From Streptomyces marokkonensis (lineage in GTDB: Bacteria > Actinomycetota > Actinomycetes > Streptomycetales > Streptomycetaceae), in NCBI RefSeq assembly GCF_008312835.1, contig NZ_VSKS01000014.1:1-64000 (forward strand): a stretch of DNA of 64,000 bases. The letters run 5' to 3'. The translations under genes and the position numbers were made by a program. Positions 8,185-16,757 of the stretch are shown one piece after another. The notes under the pieces are model-generated. The model was not told where the DNA came from and searched no databases. It saw only the letters and a program-made list of their open reading frames with translations. Position 1 is the first letter of the stretch; each line of letters opens with the position of its first letter.

Positions 8185-9057
8185 TCAGCCGCCGACCGCG
8201 TCCCGCACCACGTCGGGCGTGTTGGTGATGATCCCGTCGACCCCGAACCCGGCGACCCGGCGTGCCGCGGCCGCGTCGTTCACGGTCCAGGTGAACACCT
8301 CCATCCGCTTGCCGTGCGGGCCCCGGAAGGCCTGCACGGCGGCGACGTAGGGGGCGGAGAGTGAGCCGTGCGAGGGGTTGATCTGGTCGGTGAAGGCCGA
8401 GTAGGCGGGCAGATCCGTGACCGGCGGCGTCCCGAGGAACCCGGTCTTCACCGCGGGCTTGAGGTCATGGACCGCCCGTACGCTGTCCGCGCTGAAGCTC
8501 TGCACGATCAGCCGGTGCTTCACATGCCGGCGGTCGAGCCACCCCTCGTTGCTCAGGACCTTGAGGGTCTGCCGTTCTATGCCCGGATAGAGCTGGGGGT
8601 TCTTGATCTCCAGGAGCAGCTTCTGGTGATTCCGCTCCACACGGTGCACGAACTGCTCCAGTGTCGGAACGCGCGTGCCCGCGTACGCCGGATCGAACCA
8701 GCTGCCCGCGTCCAGCCGGGCGATCTCCGCGGCCGTGAAGTCCCTCACTTTCCAGGGGGCCCGGTCGGGGAAGACCTCCTCCACGTCGGTGGTGCGCTGC
8801 AGGCTGTCGTCGTGCAGGACGACGAGTTCGCCGTCCTTGGTGCGCTGGACGTCGTTCTCCACCCAGTCGACACCGAGGGCGGCCGCCTTGTCGACGGCCG
8901 CGAGCGTGTTCTCGGGCGCGTACGCGGAGGCGCCCCGGTGAGCGACGATCACGGGACGGGCGCCGTCGTCGGCGGCCCGCGCGGGGGAGAGCGGGAGCAG
9001 GAGGGCGGCCGTCCCCAGGAGCGCGGTGGTCGAGGCGGCAACAGCGCGTGCGTGCAT
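8185..9057 (-). CDS. Secreted glycerophosphodiester phosphodiesterase
   Basis: 290 aa GDPD-family enzyme that hydrolyses glycerophosphodiesters to glycerol 3-phosphate and an alcohol. A Sec signal peptide (hydrophobic TALLGTAALLLPL, cleavage near ARAA at residue 28-29) puts it outside the cell. Catalytic motifs follow in order: AHRGASAYAPENT (catalytic His, Glu), WVENDVQRTKDG (Glu/Asp metal ligands) and VVLHDDSL (second catalytic His). The C-terminal FTWTVND and GVDGIITNTPD blocks are typical. Likely scavenges phosphate or phospholipid head groups. No Pho box was recognised upstream. Confidence 0.9.
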   Translation of the reverse strand: MHARAVAASTTALLGTAALLLPLSPARAADDGARPVIVAHRGASAYAPENTLAAVDKAAALGVDWVENDVQRTKDGELVVLHDDSLQRTTDVEEVFPDRAPWKVRDFTAAEIARLDAGSWFDPAYAGTRVPTLEQFVHRVERNHQKLLLEIKNPQLYPGIERQTLKVLSNEGWLDRRHVKHRLIVQSFSADSVRAVHDLKPAVKTGFLGTPPVTDLPAYSAFTDQINPSHGSLSAPYVAAVQAFRGPHGKRMEVFTWTVNDAAAARRVAGFGVDGIITNTPDVVRDAVGG

Positions 9058-9337
9058 GCGTACTCCTCGCGTCGAACGTTCACGGTCAGCTCAACTGTGA
9101 CAGCAGAGGGTCAACGCGAGGCGGGTGCAGGATGGCCACAGATTGAACGGAGTTGCCCGAACTCCGCACACTGGTGGCACACACCTGGGGCAAGAGCGTG
9201 TTTCTTTGCCGGAAAGTCGTTCGACCATTCCGGTGGGGGCCATACTCTCTGCGTCAACCCTGGCCGCCCTCGCGGTCCTGGGAGGGGGACCACGTCGGAA
9301 TTTTGCGGGACGTACAGGGCGGGAAGGGCAGCCGCGC

Positions 9338-10201
9338 ATGCAAGGCACGGTCGACGGATTCAGCTACGGCCTGGTCACACCGCTGGTGGCCTTTCTCATG
9401 GCCTGTCTCGGCGGGGCCCTGGGCCTGCGCTGCGTCACCCGGGCCGGAACGGCGCCCCGGTCCTGGCGCCCCGGCTGGCTCGCCCTGGGGTCCGTGGCCA
9501 TCGGCTCCGGCATATGGACCATGCACTTCATCGGCATGATGGGCTTCACGATCGAGGGCAGCCCGATCCACTACGACCGGGCCCTGACCTTCGCGAGTCT
9601 GGCCGTGGGGATCGTCATGGTGGGCACGGGAATCTTCATCGTGGGCTACCGGGGCGCCTCCGGAACCGCCCTGTTCACCGGGGGCACCGTCACCGGCCTC
9701 GGCATCGCCTCGATGCACTACCTCGGCATGGCCGGCATGAGCCTTGACGGCCGGCTGGAGTACGACACCCTCGTCGTCGCCGTCTCCGTGGCCATAGCCA
9801 TGGCCGCCGCAACCGCCGCCCTGTGGGCGGCCGGACAGGTGAGGGGCTTCCTGTGGAGCGCGGGCGCGAGTCTCGTCATGGGGCTCGCGGTCACCGGCAT
9901 GCACTACACCGGCATGGCCGCGCTCGACGTGCACGTCCACGGCACGGCCACCCCCGCCGCGGGGGAAGCCGCGACCAGCCTGCTCGGGCCCCTGATGGTC
10001 GGCCCGCTCGCCTTCCTGGTCCTCGCGGGCATCGTGGTGATCTTCGACCCGACGCTGGTCACGCACGGATCCGGCGCGCCCCCGGCCGAGCGCAAGCCCG
10101 GCATCCCCGCCCACTCCCCGGCCCACCACCGCCCGACGCGTTCGCGACTGCGCCTCCGCGGCCCGGTGGAACACCACTCCGGGACCCCGCAGCGACGCTG
10201 A
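9338..10201 (+). CDS. MHYT-domain membrane sensor protein
   Basis: 287 aa membrane protein with about seven helices. It carries the MHYT motif three times ([27 protein letters not shown]), arranged as in MHYT sensors proposed to bind copper and sense O2, CO or NO. Unlike many family members it has no GGDEF/EAL or kinase domain. Only a polar, His/Pro/Arg-rich tail (from about residue 250) follows. ATG start with GGGAAGGG about 10 nt upstream. The 280-base divergent spacer before it (9058-9337) holds promoters for this gene and the GDPD gene, but no further gene was seen. Confidence 0.88.
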   Translation: MQGTVDGFSYGLVTPLVAFLMACLGGALGLRCVTRAGTAPRSWRPGWLALGSVAIGSGIWTMHFIGMMGFTIEGSPIHYDRALTFASLAVGIVMVGTGIFIVGYRGASGTALFTGGTVTGLGIASMHYLGMAGMSLDGRLEYDTLVVAVSVAIAMAAATAALWAAGQVRGFLWSAGASLVMGLAVTGMHYTGMAALDVHVHGTATPAAGEAATSLLGPLMVGPLAFLVLAGIVVIFDPTLVTHGSGAPPAERKPGIPAHSPAHHRPTRSRLRLRGPVEHHSGTPQRR

Positions 10202-10211
10202 TCCGGACCCG

Positions 10212-10234
10212 TTGTCAGTGGGGGGTCGTACGGT
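10212..10234 (+). promoter_or_regulatory. RecA-NDp/PafBC-type DNA-damage promoter of uvrB
   Basis: TTGTCAGTG (10212-10220), 8 nt, TACGGT (10229-10234), then 7 nt to the uvrB ATG at 10242. It agrees fully with tTGTCRgtg-N8-TAnnnT. It shares the 12-mer CGTTGTCAGTGG with the uvrA promoter. Confidence 0.85.
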
Positions 10235-10241
10235 GGATGGC

Positions 10242-12377
10242 ATGCGGCCCGTTTCCCAGATCGAACGCACGGTGGCGCCCTTCGAGGTCGTCAGCCCCTA
10301 CCAGCCGAGCGGTGACCAGCCGACGGCCATCGCCGACCTCGCCCGGCGCATCGAAGCAGGTGAGCAGGACGTCGTCCTGCTCGGCGCGACCGGCACCGGC
10401 AAGTCCGCCACCACCGCGTGGATGATCGAGAAGCTCCAGCGCCCCACCCTGGTGATGGCGCCGAACAAGACCCTGGCCGCACAGCTGGCCAACGAGTTCC
10501 GCGAGCTGCTGCCGAACAACGCGGTCGAGTACTTCGTCTCGTACTACGACTACTACCAGCCCGAGGCGTACGTCCCCCAGTCGGACACCTACATCGAGAA
10601 GGACTCCTCCATCAACGAGGAGGTCGAGCGGCTGCGCCACTCGGCGACCAACTCGCTGCTCACCCGCCGCGACGTCGTCGTGGTCGCCTCCGTCTCCTGC
10701 ATCTACGGCCTGGGCACGCCGCAGGAGTACGTGGACCGCATGGTCCCCCTCCGCGTCGGCGACGAGTTCGACCGCGACGAGCTGCTGCGCCGCTTCGTGG
10801 ACATCCAGTACACGCGCAACGACATGGCCTTCACCCGCGGCACCTTCCGCGTCCGCGGCGACACCATCGAGATCTTCCCGGTCTACGAGGAGCTGGCCGT
10901 CCGCATCGAGATGTTCGGCGACGAGATCGAGGCACTGTCCACCCTCCACCCGCTCACGGGCGAGATCATCAGCGACGACCGGCAGCTGTACGTCTTCCCC
11001 GCCTCCCACTACGTCGCGGGCCCCGAGCGGCTGGAGCGCGCGGTCAACGACATCGAGAAGGAGCTCGGGGCGCGCCTGACCGAGCTGGAGAACCAGGGCA
11101 AGCTCCTGGAGGCCCAGCGGCTGCGCATGCGGACCACGTACGACATCGAGATGCTCCGCCAGATCGGCTCCTGCTCCGGCGTGGAGAACTATTCGATGCA
11201 CTTCGACGGCCGCGCGCCGGGCTCGCCGCCGAACACCCTGCTGGACTACTTCCCGGACGACTTCCTCCTCGTCATCGACGAGTCGCACGTCACCGTCCCT
11301 CAGATCGGCGCCATGTACGAGGGCGACGCCTCCCGCAAGCGCACCCTCGTCGACCACGGCTTCCGGCTCCCCTCCGCCCTGGACAACCGCCCGCTGAAGT
11401 GGGAGGAGTTCCAGGAGCGCGTCGGCCAGACCGTCTATCTGTCGGCCACCCCCGGACAGTACGAACTCTCCCGCTCGGACGGCTTCGTCGAGCAGATCAT
11501 CCGCCCCACCGGCCTCGTCGACCCCGAGGTCGTGGTCAAGCCCACCGAGGGCCAGATCGACGACCTGGTCCACGAGATCCGCGCGCGCGTGGAGAAGGAC
11601 GAACGCGTCCTGGTCACCACGCTCACCAAGAAGATGGCCGAGGACCTCACCGACTACTTCCTCGAACTGGGCATCCAGGTGCGCTACCTGCACAGCGACG
11701 TCGACACCCTGCGCCGCGTGGAACTGCTGCGGGAGCTGCGCAGCGGCGAGTACGACGTCCTCGTCGGCATCAACCTGCTGCGCGAGGGCCTCGACCTCCC
11801 CGAGGTGTCCCTGGTGGCGATCCTCGACGCCGACAAGGAGGGCTTCCTGCGCTCGGGCACCTCCCTGATCCAGACCATCGGCCGCGCGGCGCGCAATGTC
11901 TCAGGGCAGGTCCACATGTACGCCGACAAGATCACCCCGGCGATGGCGAAGGCCATCGACGAGACCAACCGCCGCCGGGAGAAGCAGATCGCGTACAACC
12001 GGGCCAAGGGCATCGACCCGCAGCCCCTGCGCAAGAAGATCAACGACATCGTCGCGCAGATCGCCCGCGAGGACATCGACACCGAGCACCTCCTCGGTTC
12101 GGGCTACCGCCAGGCCAGGAAGGACGGCGGCGGCACCAAGGCGCCCGTGCCCTCCCTCGGAACCAAGGCCGCCAAGGGCGCGAAGAAGGGCAAGGCCGCC
12201 GCGACCGTGCCGACCGACCGGCCCGCCGCCGAACTCGCCGGGCAGATCGAGGAACTCACCGCACGGATGCGGGCCGCCGCCGCCGACCTCCAGTTCGAGA
12301 TCGCGGCCCGGCTGCGCGACGAGGTGTCGGAGATGAAGAAGGAACTGCGGCAGATGCAGGAGGCCGGCCTGTCCTGA
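10242..12377 (+). CDS. uvrB: Excinuclease ABC subunit B
   Basis: 711 aa UvrB, the helicase-like damage-verification subunit of nucleotide excision repair. Walker A is [11 protein letters not shown], the beta-hairpin is [13 protein letters not shown], motif II is LVIDESHVT, and helicase motifs V/VI ([22 protein letters not shown]) follow. The C-terminal UVR motif (about 670-705) binds UvrA/UvrC. A K/A-rich linker (about 630-660) precedes the UVR motif. The ATG at 10242 is 7 nt after the -10 of a damage-inducible promoter. An in-frame GTG-type start at 10212 would lie inside the promoter. Confidence 0.97.
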   Translation: MRPVSQIERTVAPFEVVSPYQPSGDQPTAIADLARRIEAGEQDVVLLGATGTGKSATTAWMIEKLQRPTLVMAPNKTLAAQLANEFRELLPNNAVEYFVSYYDYYQPEAYVPQSDTYIEKDSSINEEVERLRHSATNSLLTRRDVVVVASVSCIYGLGTPQEYVDRMVPLRVGDEFDRDELLRRFVDIQYTRNDMAFTRGTFRVRGDTIEIFPVYEELAVRIEMFGDEIEALSTLHPLTGEIISDDRQLYVFPASHYVAGPERLERAVNDIEKELGARLTELENQGKLLEAQRLRMRTTYDIEMLRQIGSCSGVENYSMHFDGRAPGSPPNTLLDYFPDDFLLVIDESHVTVPQIGAMYEGDASRKRTLVDHGFRLPSALDNRPLKWEEFQERVGQTVYLSATPGQYELSRSDGFVEQIIRPTGLVDPEVVVKPTEGQIDDLVHEIRARVEKDERVLVTTLTKKMAEDLTDYFLELGIQVRYLHSDVDTLRRVELLRELRSGEYDVLVGINLLREGLDLPEVSLVAILDADKEGFLRSGTSLIQTIGRAARNVSGQVHMYADKITPAMAKAIDETNRRREKQIAYNRAKGIDPQPLRKKINDIVAQIAREDIDTEHLLGSGYRQARKDGGGTKAPVPSLGTKAAKGAKKGKAAATVPTDRPAAELAGQIEELTARMRAAAADLQFEIAARLRDEVSEMKKELRQMQEAGLS

Positions 12378-12434
12378 CGGCCGCGTACGGGATGTGTTGC
12401 AAGAACGACACAAAGTGCGGACCGGAGTACGTCA

Positions 12435-12457
12435 CTGTCAGTGCCCCTGCGTAGGGT
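12435..12457 (+). promoter_or_regulatory. RecA-NDp/PafBC-type DNA-damage promoter of terD
   Basis: CTGTCAGTG (12435-12443), 8 nt (CCCCTGCG), TAGGGT (12452-12457). It matches tTGTCRgtg-N8-TAnnnT except for the weakly conserved first base. Transcription would start near 12464, about 50 nt before the terD GTG, leaving room for the AGAGGGG ribosome-binding site. Confidence 0.8.
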
Positions 12458-12513
12458 TCTGGTCAACCGCGGTTTCGCGGCAACAGGGGACAGTTCGAGA
12501 GGGGAATCAGCGC

Positions 12514-13092
12514 GTGACCGTCAACATGACCAAGGGTCAGGCCATCAGTCTGCAGAAGAACGACGGCGGCAGCCTGACCGCGGTGCGCATGGGTCTCGGC
12601 TGGCAGGCGGCTCCCCGTCGCGGCCTGTTCGGCTCCCGCACCCGGGAGATCGACCTGGACGCCTCGGCCGTCCTGTTCGCCGACAAGCAGCCGGTCGACG
12701 TCGTCTTCTTCCGCCACCTCGTGAGCGACGACGGCTCCGTGCGCCACACCGGTGACAACCTCGTCGGCGGTGTCGGCCAGGGCGGCGACGACGAGGCCGT
12801 CCTCGTCGACCTGTCGCGCGTCCCGGTCCACATCGACCAGATCGTCTTCACCGTGAACTCCTTCACGGGCCAGACCTTCCAGGAGGTGCAGAACGCCTTC
12901 TGCCGCCTCGTCGACGAGACCAACGGCCAGGAGCTCGCCCGCTACACGCTGGCCGGCGGCGGCGCCTACACGGCCCAGATCATGGCCAAGGTGCACCGCA
13001 CCGGCACGGGCTGGACGATGACGGCGCTCGGCAACCCGGCCAACGGCCGCACCTTCCAGGACCTGATGCCGGCGATCCTGCCGGTCCTCTAG
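12514..13092 (+). CDS. terD: TerD-family Ca2+-binding stress protein
   Basis: 192 aa TerD protein of the tellurium/chemical-stress (Ter) system, a cytoplasmic Ca2+-binding beta-sandwich. The family core is intact: EIDLDASAVLFADKQPVDVV, then VRHTGDNLVGG, GDDEAVLVDLSRVP and VFTVNSFTGQTFQEV, with acidic residues in the metal-binding positions. GTG start 8 nt after AGAGGGG; an internal ATG four codons later is less well placed. It follows uvrB by 136 nt and has its own DNA-damage-type promoter. A 12-bp terminator-like hairpin separates it from the next TerD-domain gene. Confidence 0.94.
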   Translation: MTVNMTKGQAISLQKNDGGSLTAVRMGLGWQAAPRRGLFGSRTREIDLDASAVLFADKQPVDVVFFRHLVSDDGSVRHTGDNLVGGVGQGGDDEAVLVDLSRVPVHIDQIVFTVNSFTGQTFQEVQNAFCRLVDETNGQELARYTLAGGGAYTAQIMAKVHRTGTGWTMTALGNPANGRTFQDLMPAILPVL

Positions 13093-13102
13093 GCACCCGA
13101 AG

Positions 13103-13132
13103 GCTCACCGGCCCCTCACCGGGCCGGTGAGC
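13103..13132 (+). terminator. Hairpin after terD
   Basis: Perfect 12-bp stem GCTCACCGGCCC / GGGCCGGTGAGC with a 6-nt loop, 10 nt after the terD stop. No U-run follows, as usual in Streptomyces, so it may be a partial terminator or an mRNA 3'-end stabiliser. Confidence 0.65.
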
Positions 13133-13173
13133 GGCACACGATCCATCACATGCGACGCAGGGGGACGAAGGCG

Positions 13174-15183
13174 ATGACGGCCGAGCTGGTGCGGGGACAG
13201 AACCACCCGCTCTCCCAGTCCCGTCTGGAGATCCGGATCTCGGCCGGCACGCCGGTCGTGGCCGCGGCCGCGCTCGGCGACGAGAACGGCCGGATCCACG
13301 GGACGGACTGGGTGGCCCATCCGGGTACCCCCACCCGGCCCGGGCTGGAGGTGTCGCGTCAGGCGGCCGCCGACCACCGTCTCGCCGTGGACCTGGACGC
13401 CATGACGGACGCGGTCCACCGCGTCAGCGTGCTGCTCGCCCTGCCGGCCCCGGGCGGCGGCCCGGGACCCGCCCGGTTCGGCGCCGTGGCGGCCCCCTTC
13501 GTCGCCGTCACCGGCCTGGACGGCGACGAGGTCGCCAGCTACACCATCACGGGCCTGGAGGCCGAGTCGGCCGTCGTCGCGCTGGAGCTCTACCGGAGGC
13601 AGGGCGCCTGGAAGGTGCGCGCCGTCGGCCAGGGCTACGCGGGCGGTCTGGCCGAACTCCTCACCGACCAGGGCCTGCCCGAGGCCGCGCAGCTCGCGGG
13701 CAGCATCAACGAGGCGGTCGCGAGGGGCCTCGCCCGTTCCGTGCAGGCACCCCCGCCCCGCCCCTCCGACGGCGACCGTTCGCGGCAGGCGGCAGCCCCC
13801 GCGGTCGGCCCGGACCAGGGCGGCACCGCGCCCCAGGGCGTCCCCGGCCCCGTACCGCCCTCGTACGGCGGTCAGCCGGCCGGCGGGACCGGGCAGGGCG
13901 GTCCGCAGCCGGCGTACGGCGCGACCGGCGCCGCGGACCCGTCGGCGACCACCGGCGGCGGCCCGGTCGACTACAGCCATCCCGGCCGGCGGAACTCCGC
14001 TCCGCCGCCGCCTCCGCCGGCCGCGCCGCAGGCCCCGCCCGGGCAGCCCGCGCAGCCCGTGGCGGGGGACGCGACCGGCTGGTCCATGGAGGAGCGTCTC
14101 TACAACCAGGTCTGGGGCATGTTCGAGGACCTGGCCCGCACCACAGCCGCCTACCGGAGCGCCGTCGACTTCGCCGAGTCGCGCATGGACAAGGAGCTCG
14201 AGCAGGCCCTGTCCGACCCGCGCAGCCGGATCGGCGGTCAGGGCGACGCCGCCCGCGAGAGCGCCCGGGCACGGCACGCCCAGCTCGTCGGCCAGGCCCG
14301 GGAGTCCCTCGACCGGGACCTCGTCCAGCTCGTCGCCGAGGCCGAGGTCGTCGAGCCCGCACTGCCCCCCGCCTTCGCCCGGTGGGACAACCCGGCCTGG
14401 CACGCGTACCGGGTACCGATGGAGATACCCATGGCGCTCCGTCTGGGCGACCTCCGCCTCCCCGAGGCCGAGCGGATCCGCATCCCGATGCTGCTGCGGC
14501 TGCCGCTCGAGCGCGGCCTGTGGATCGACAGCGGGCGCGCCGACTCCGTGGACGGGTCGTTCACCGACTCGCACGACATGCGGCGCCTCGCCATGGAGAC
14601 GGCGGTGGCGCACGCGGCCCGGCTGCTCGCCGTCTACCCGGCCGGCGAGTTCACCGTGCACGTCGTCGACCCGGCGGGGTCCGGCGCGCAGGCACTGGCA
14701 CCGCTGACGCAGACCGGTGTGCTGGCGGCCCCGCCCGCGCAGGGCGCGGCGGGCGTGACGGATGTCCTGGGCCGGCTCACCCAGCGGGTCGACCTGGTGC
14801 AGATGGCGCTGCGCGGAGGCGCCCCGGACGCGCTGCCGCCCGGCTTCGACACCTCCCAGCACCTGCTGATCGTCAACGACTTCCCGCACGGTTTCGACGA
14901 CCGGGCGGTGAACCAGTTGCGCTACCTCGCCGACGAGGGTCCGTCCGTCGGCGTCCACCTGATGATGGTCGCCGACCGCGAGGAGTCCGCCGGCTACGGC
15001 CCGCTCCTCGACCCGCTGTGGCGTTCGCTGCTGCGGCTGACCCCCGTGCCCGACGACCACCTGGCCGACCCGTGGGTGGGGCACGCCTGGACGTACGAGC
15101 CGCCGCTGGTGCCGCCGGGCAGCCAGGTTCTCCACCAGGTGCTCACCCAGGTCGCGGCGGCCCGCCGCGCCTGGGACCGGTGA
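13174..15183 (+). CDS. TerD-domain protein fused to a degenerate FtsK/HerA-like region
   Basis: 669 aa. Residues about 1-180 are a TerD domain (RLEIRISAGTPVVAAAALG ... VTGLDGDEVASYTITGLEAE). About 190-300 is a Pro/Gly/Gln-rich linker. A helical segment follows (MEERLYNQVWGMFEDLARTT). The C-terminal ~300 residues resemble an FtsK/SpoIIIE (HerA) domain: RIRIPMLLRLPLERGLWIDS, an LLAVYPAGEFTVHVVDP strand-helix, and HLLIVNDFP in the Walker B position. No GxxxxGKS/T Walker A is present, so ATP hydrolysis is doubtful. The start at MTAELVRG is preceded by AGGGGGA; an in-frame ATG 24 nt upstream is less likely. Related Ter/FtsK-like proteins are known from actinomycete Ter clusters. The domain reading is inference from motifs. 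Confidence 0.78.
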   Translation: MTAELVRGQNHPLSQSRLEIRISAGTPVVAAAALGDENGRIHGTDWVAHPGTPTRPGLEVSRQAAADHRLAVDLDAMTDAVHRVSVLLALPAPGGGPGPARFGAVAAPFVAVTGLDGDEVASYTITGLEAESAVVALELYRRQGAWKVRAVGQGYAGGLAELLTDQGLPEAAQLAGSINEAVARGLARSVQAPPPRPSDGDRSRQAAAPAVGPDQGGTAPQGVPGPVPPSYGGQPAGGTGQGGPQPAYGATGAADPSATTGGGPVDYSHPGRRNSAPPPPPPAAPQAPPGQPAQPVAGDATGWSMEERLYNQVWGMFEDLARTTAAYRSAVDFAESRMDKELEQALSDPRSRIGGQGDAARESARARHAQLVGQARESLDRDLVQLVAEAEVVEPALPPAFARWDNPAWHAYRVPMEIPMALRLGDLRLPEAERIRIPMLLRLPLERGLWIDSGRADSVDGSFTDSHDMRRLAMETAVAHAARLLAVYPAGEFTVHVVDPAGSGAQALAPLTQTGVLAAPPAQGAAGVTDVLGRLTQRVDLVQMALRGGAPDALPPGFDTSQHLLIVNDFPHGFDDRAVNQLRYLADEGPSVGVHLMMVADREESAGYGPLLDPLWRSLLRLTPVPDDHLADPWVGHAWTYEPPLVPPGSQVLHQVLTQVAAARRAWDR

Positions 15184-15211
15184 CCTCGCCGGGCCCTTGA
15201 CCAAGCCCACG

Positions 15212-15237
15212 CAAAGCCCCTGTGAGCTGGGGCTTTG
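15212..15237 (+). terminator. Intrinsic-type terminator
   Basis: Perfect 9-bp stem CAAAGCCCC / GGGGCTTTG with an 8-nt loop, followed by a T-containing tail. It stands 28 nt after the TerD-FtsK-like gene, isolating it from the terC leader. Confidence 0.8.
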
Positions 15238-15257
15238 TGAGTTTCTTTACTTGAGTC

Positions 15258-15286
15258 TTTACCAATCCTTGGTGATTCGGTACTGT
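15258..15286 (+). promoter_or_regulatory. Candidate promoter of the terC leader
   Basis: TTTACC (15258-15263), 17 nt, TACTGT (15281-15286), ending 7 nt before the first base of the riboswitch. The hexamers are only partial matches to the housekeeping consensus. Position is the main support. Confidence 0.45.
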
Positions 15287-15292
15287 TGGCCG

Positions 15293-15424
15293 CACGGAGG
15301 GGAGTACTCCCTGTCTGTGCGGCGACCCCGTCAATACGGATCAGGCCAGATCCCGGGGCGTCGGCCCGAAGGACCGTCCGGGCGCAATCGAGCGCCGGAG
15401 GCCCGGGTGGAAGAGACCTCCGGC
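15293..15424 (+). promoter_or_regulatory. yybP-ykoY-type (Mn2+) riboswitch upstream of terC
   Basis: The leader contains the conserved GGAGGGGAGTA (15296-15306), a GTCAATACGG internal segment and the 3' element GAGACCTCCGG (15413-15423). P1 pairs CGGAGG (15295-15300) with CCTCCG (15417-15422). These are hallmarks of the yybP-ykoY manganese riboswitch, which in many bacteria precedes terC/alx or mntP. The expression platform is visible: CCTCCGGC (15417-15424) is perfectly complementary to GCCGGAGG (15459-15466), which contains the terC ribosome-binding site. P1 formation and ribosome-site sequestration are therefore mutually exclusive, predicting translation ON when Mn2+ stabilises P1. Confidence 0.85.
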
Positions 15425-15470
15425 AGCGACGACGCTGACATTTGCCCTGTGACGTACTGCCGGAGGCGCA

Positions 15471-16472
15471 GTGGATGTTTCCCTGACCCTGTGGGTCCTG
15501 ACGATCGTGGGCCTGTGCGCCCTCATCGCGGTCGACTTCTTCATCGGCCGCAAACCGCATGACGTGTCCATCAAAGAGGCCGGAATCTGGACCATCGTCT
15601 GGATCGTCCTGGCCGCCCTCTTCGGGCTCGGTCTGCTGATCTGGGGCGGGGGACAGCCCGCGGGCGAGTTCTTCGCCGGCTACATCACCGAGAAGTCGCT
15701 GAGCGTCGACAACCTCTTCGTCTTCGTCCTGATCATGGCGAAGTTCGCGGTTCCGTCGCAGTACCAGCAGCGGGTGCTCCTGGTCGGTGTCCTCATCGCC
15801 CTGGTGCTGCGCGCGATCTTCATCGCCGCCGGCGCCGCGATCATCGCCAGCTTCTCGTGGGTGTTCTACATCTTCGGTGCCTTCCTGATCTGGACCGCCT
15901 GGAAGCTCATCCAGGAGGCCCGGACCGACGAGGAGGACGAGGAGTTCGAGGAGAACAAGCTGCTGAAGGCCGCCGAGCGCCGCTTCGGTGTGGCCGACCG
16001 GTACCACGGCACCAAGCTCTGGATCGAGCAGAACGGCAAGCGGGTCATGACCCCGATGCTGGTCGTCATGCTCGCCATCGGCACCACGGACGTCCTGTTC
16101 GCGCTCGACTCGATCCCCGCGATCTTCGGCCTGACGCAGGACCCGTACATCGTGTTCACGGCGAACGCGTTCGCGCTGATGGGCCTCAGGCAGCTGTACT
16201 TCCTCATCGGCGGACTGCTGCGGAAGCTGGTGCACCTCTCCTACGGACTGTCGATCATCCTCGGTTTCATCGGCGTGAAGCTCGTGCTGCACGCACTGCA
16301 CGAGTCCGGGGTGCACGTACCGGAGATCAGCATCCCCGTCTCGCTGGGCGTGATCTGCTCGGTTCTGATCGTCACCACGATCACCAGCCTCCGGGCCTCC
16401 CGCAAGCAGGCCGAGGCCGCGGCGGCCGGGGACCGGGACGACACCTCCGCCAAGAGCGACATCGACGTCTGA
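15471..16472 (+). CDS. terC: TerC-family membrane protein, probable Mn2+ exporter
   Basis: 333 aa integral membrane protein with seven or more helices. Family signatures are VDFFIGRKPHDV near the start, TEKSLSVDNLFVFVLI (acidic DN metal motif) and TTDVLFALDSIPAIFG (second DxxxALDSIPA motif). A charged cytoplasmic loop (EEDEEFEENK) lies mid-protein and the tail is polar. TerC/Alx proteins export Mn2+, and the upstream riboswitch fits that role. GTG start, with GGAGG (15462-15466) 4 nt before it; this is the site masked by the riboswitch platform. Confidence 0.93.
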   Translation: MDVSLTLWVLTIVGLCALIAVDFFIGRKPHDVSIKEAGIWTIVWIVLAALFGLGLLIWGGGQPAGEFFAGYITEKSLSVDNLFVFVLIMAKFAVPSQYQQRVLLVGVLIALVLRAIFIAAGAAIIASFSWVFYIFGAFLIWTAWKLIQEARTDEEDEEFEENKLLKAAERRFGVADRYHGTKLWIEQNGKRVMTPMLVVMLAIGTTDVLFALDSIPAIFGLTQDPYIVFTANAFALMGLRQLYFLIGGLLRKLVHLSYGLSIILGFIGVKLVLHALHESGVHVPEISIPVSLGVICSVLIVTTITSLRASRKQAEAAAAGDRDDTSAKSDIDV

Positions 16473-16484
16473 CCCTGTCGGACA

Positions 16485-16555
16485 GGGAAACACGGGCACC
16501 GGGAACGGAGGTCAGCACAACGCCGGCCACCGCTCCCGGTGCCCGCCTGTTTCCC
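16485..16555 (+). terminator. Long hairpin after terC
   Basis: Arms GGGAAACACGGGCACCGGGA (16485-16504) and its near-complement at 16534-16555 (starting TCCCGGTGCCCG and ending TGTTTCCC) form a ~20-bp stem with a 2-nt bulge and a 29-nt loop. It lies 13 nt after the terC stop. Confidence 0.7.
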
Positions 16556-16757
16556 CCCGCGCCGCCCGCCGGCGCCGACCGTATTCGACTCGTACGAGGA
16601 GGCCATGCATGACCCTGATGACCCCGGGACGATCAGGAGGGCGCGGCGAAGGGACACGCCGTGGGGCGCTGACACCTCTCGCGCCCACCGCGGCCGGCCG
16701 TCGGGCGGAGGTTTCCAGCAAGGTGCGGCGCCTCCTGACGTCCGGGACGATCGCACC

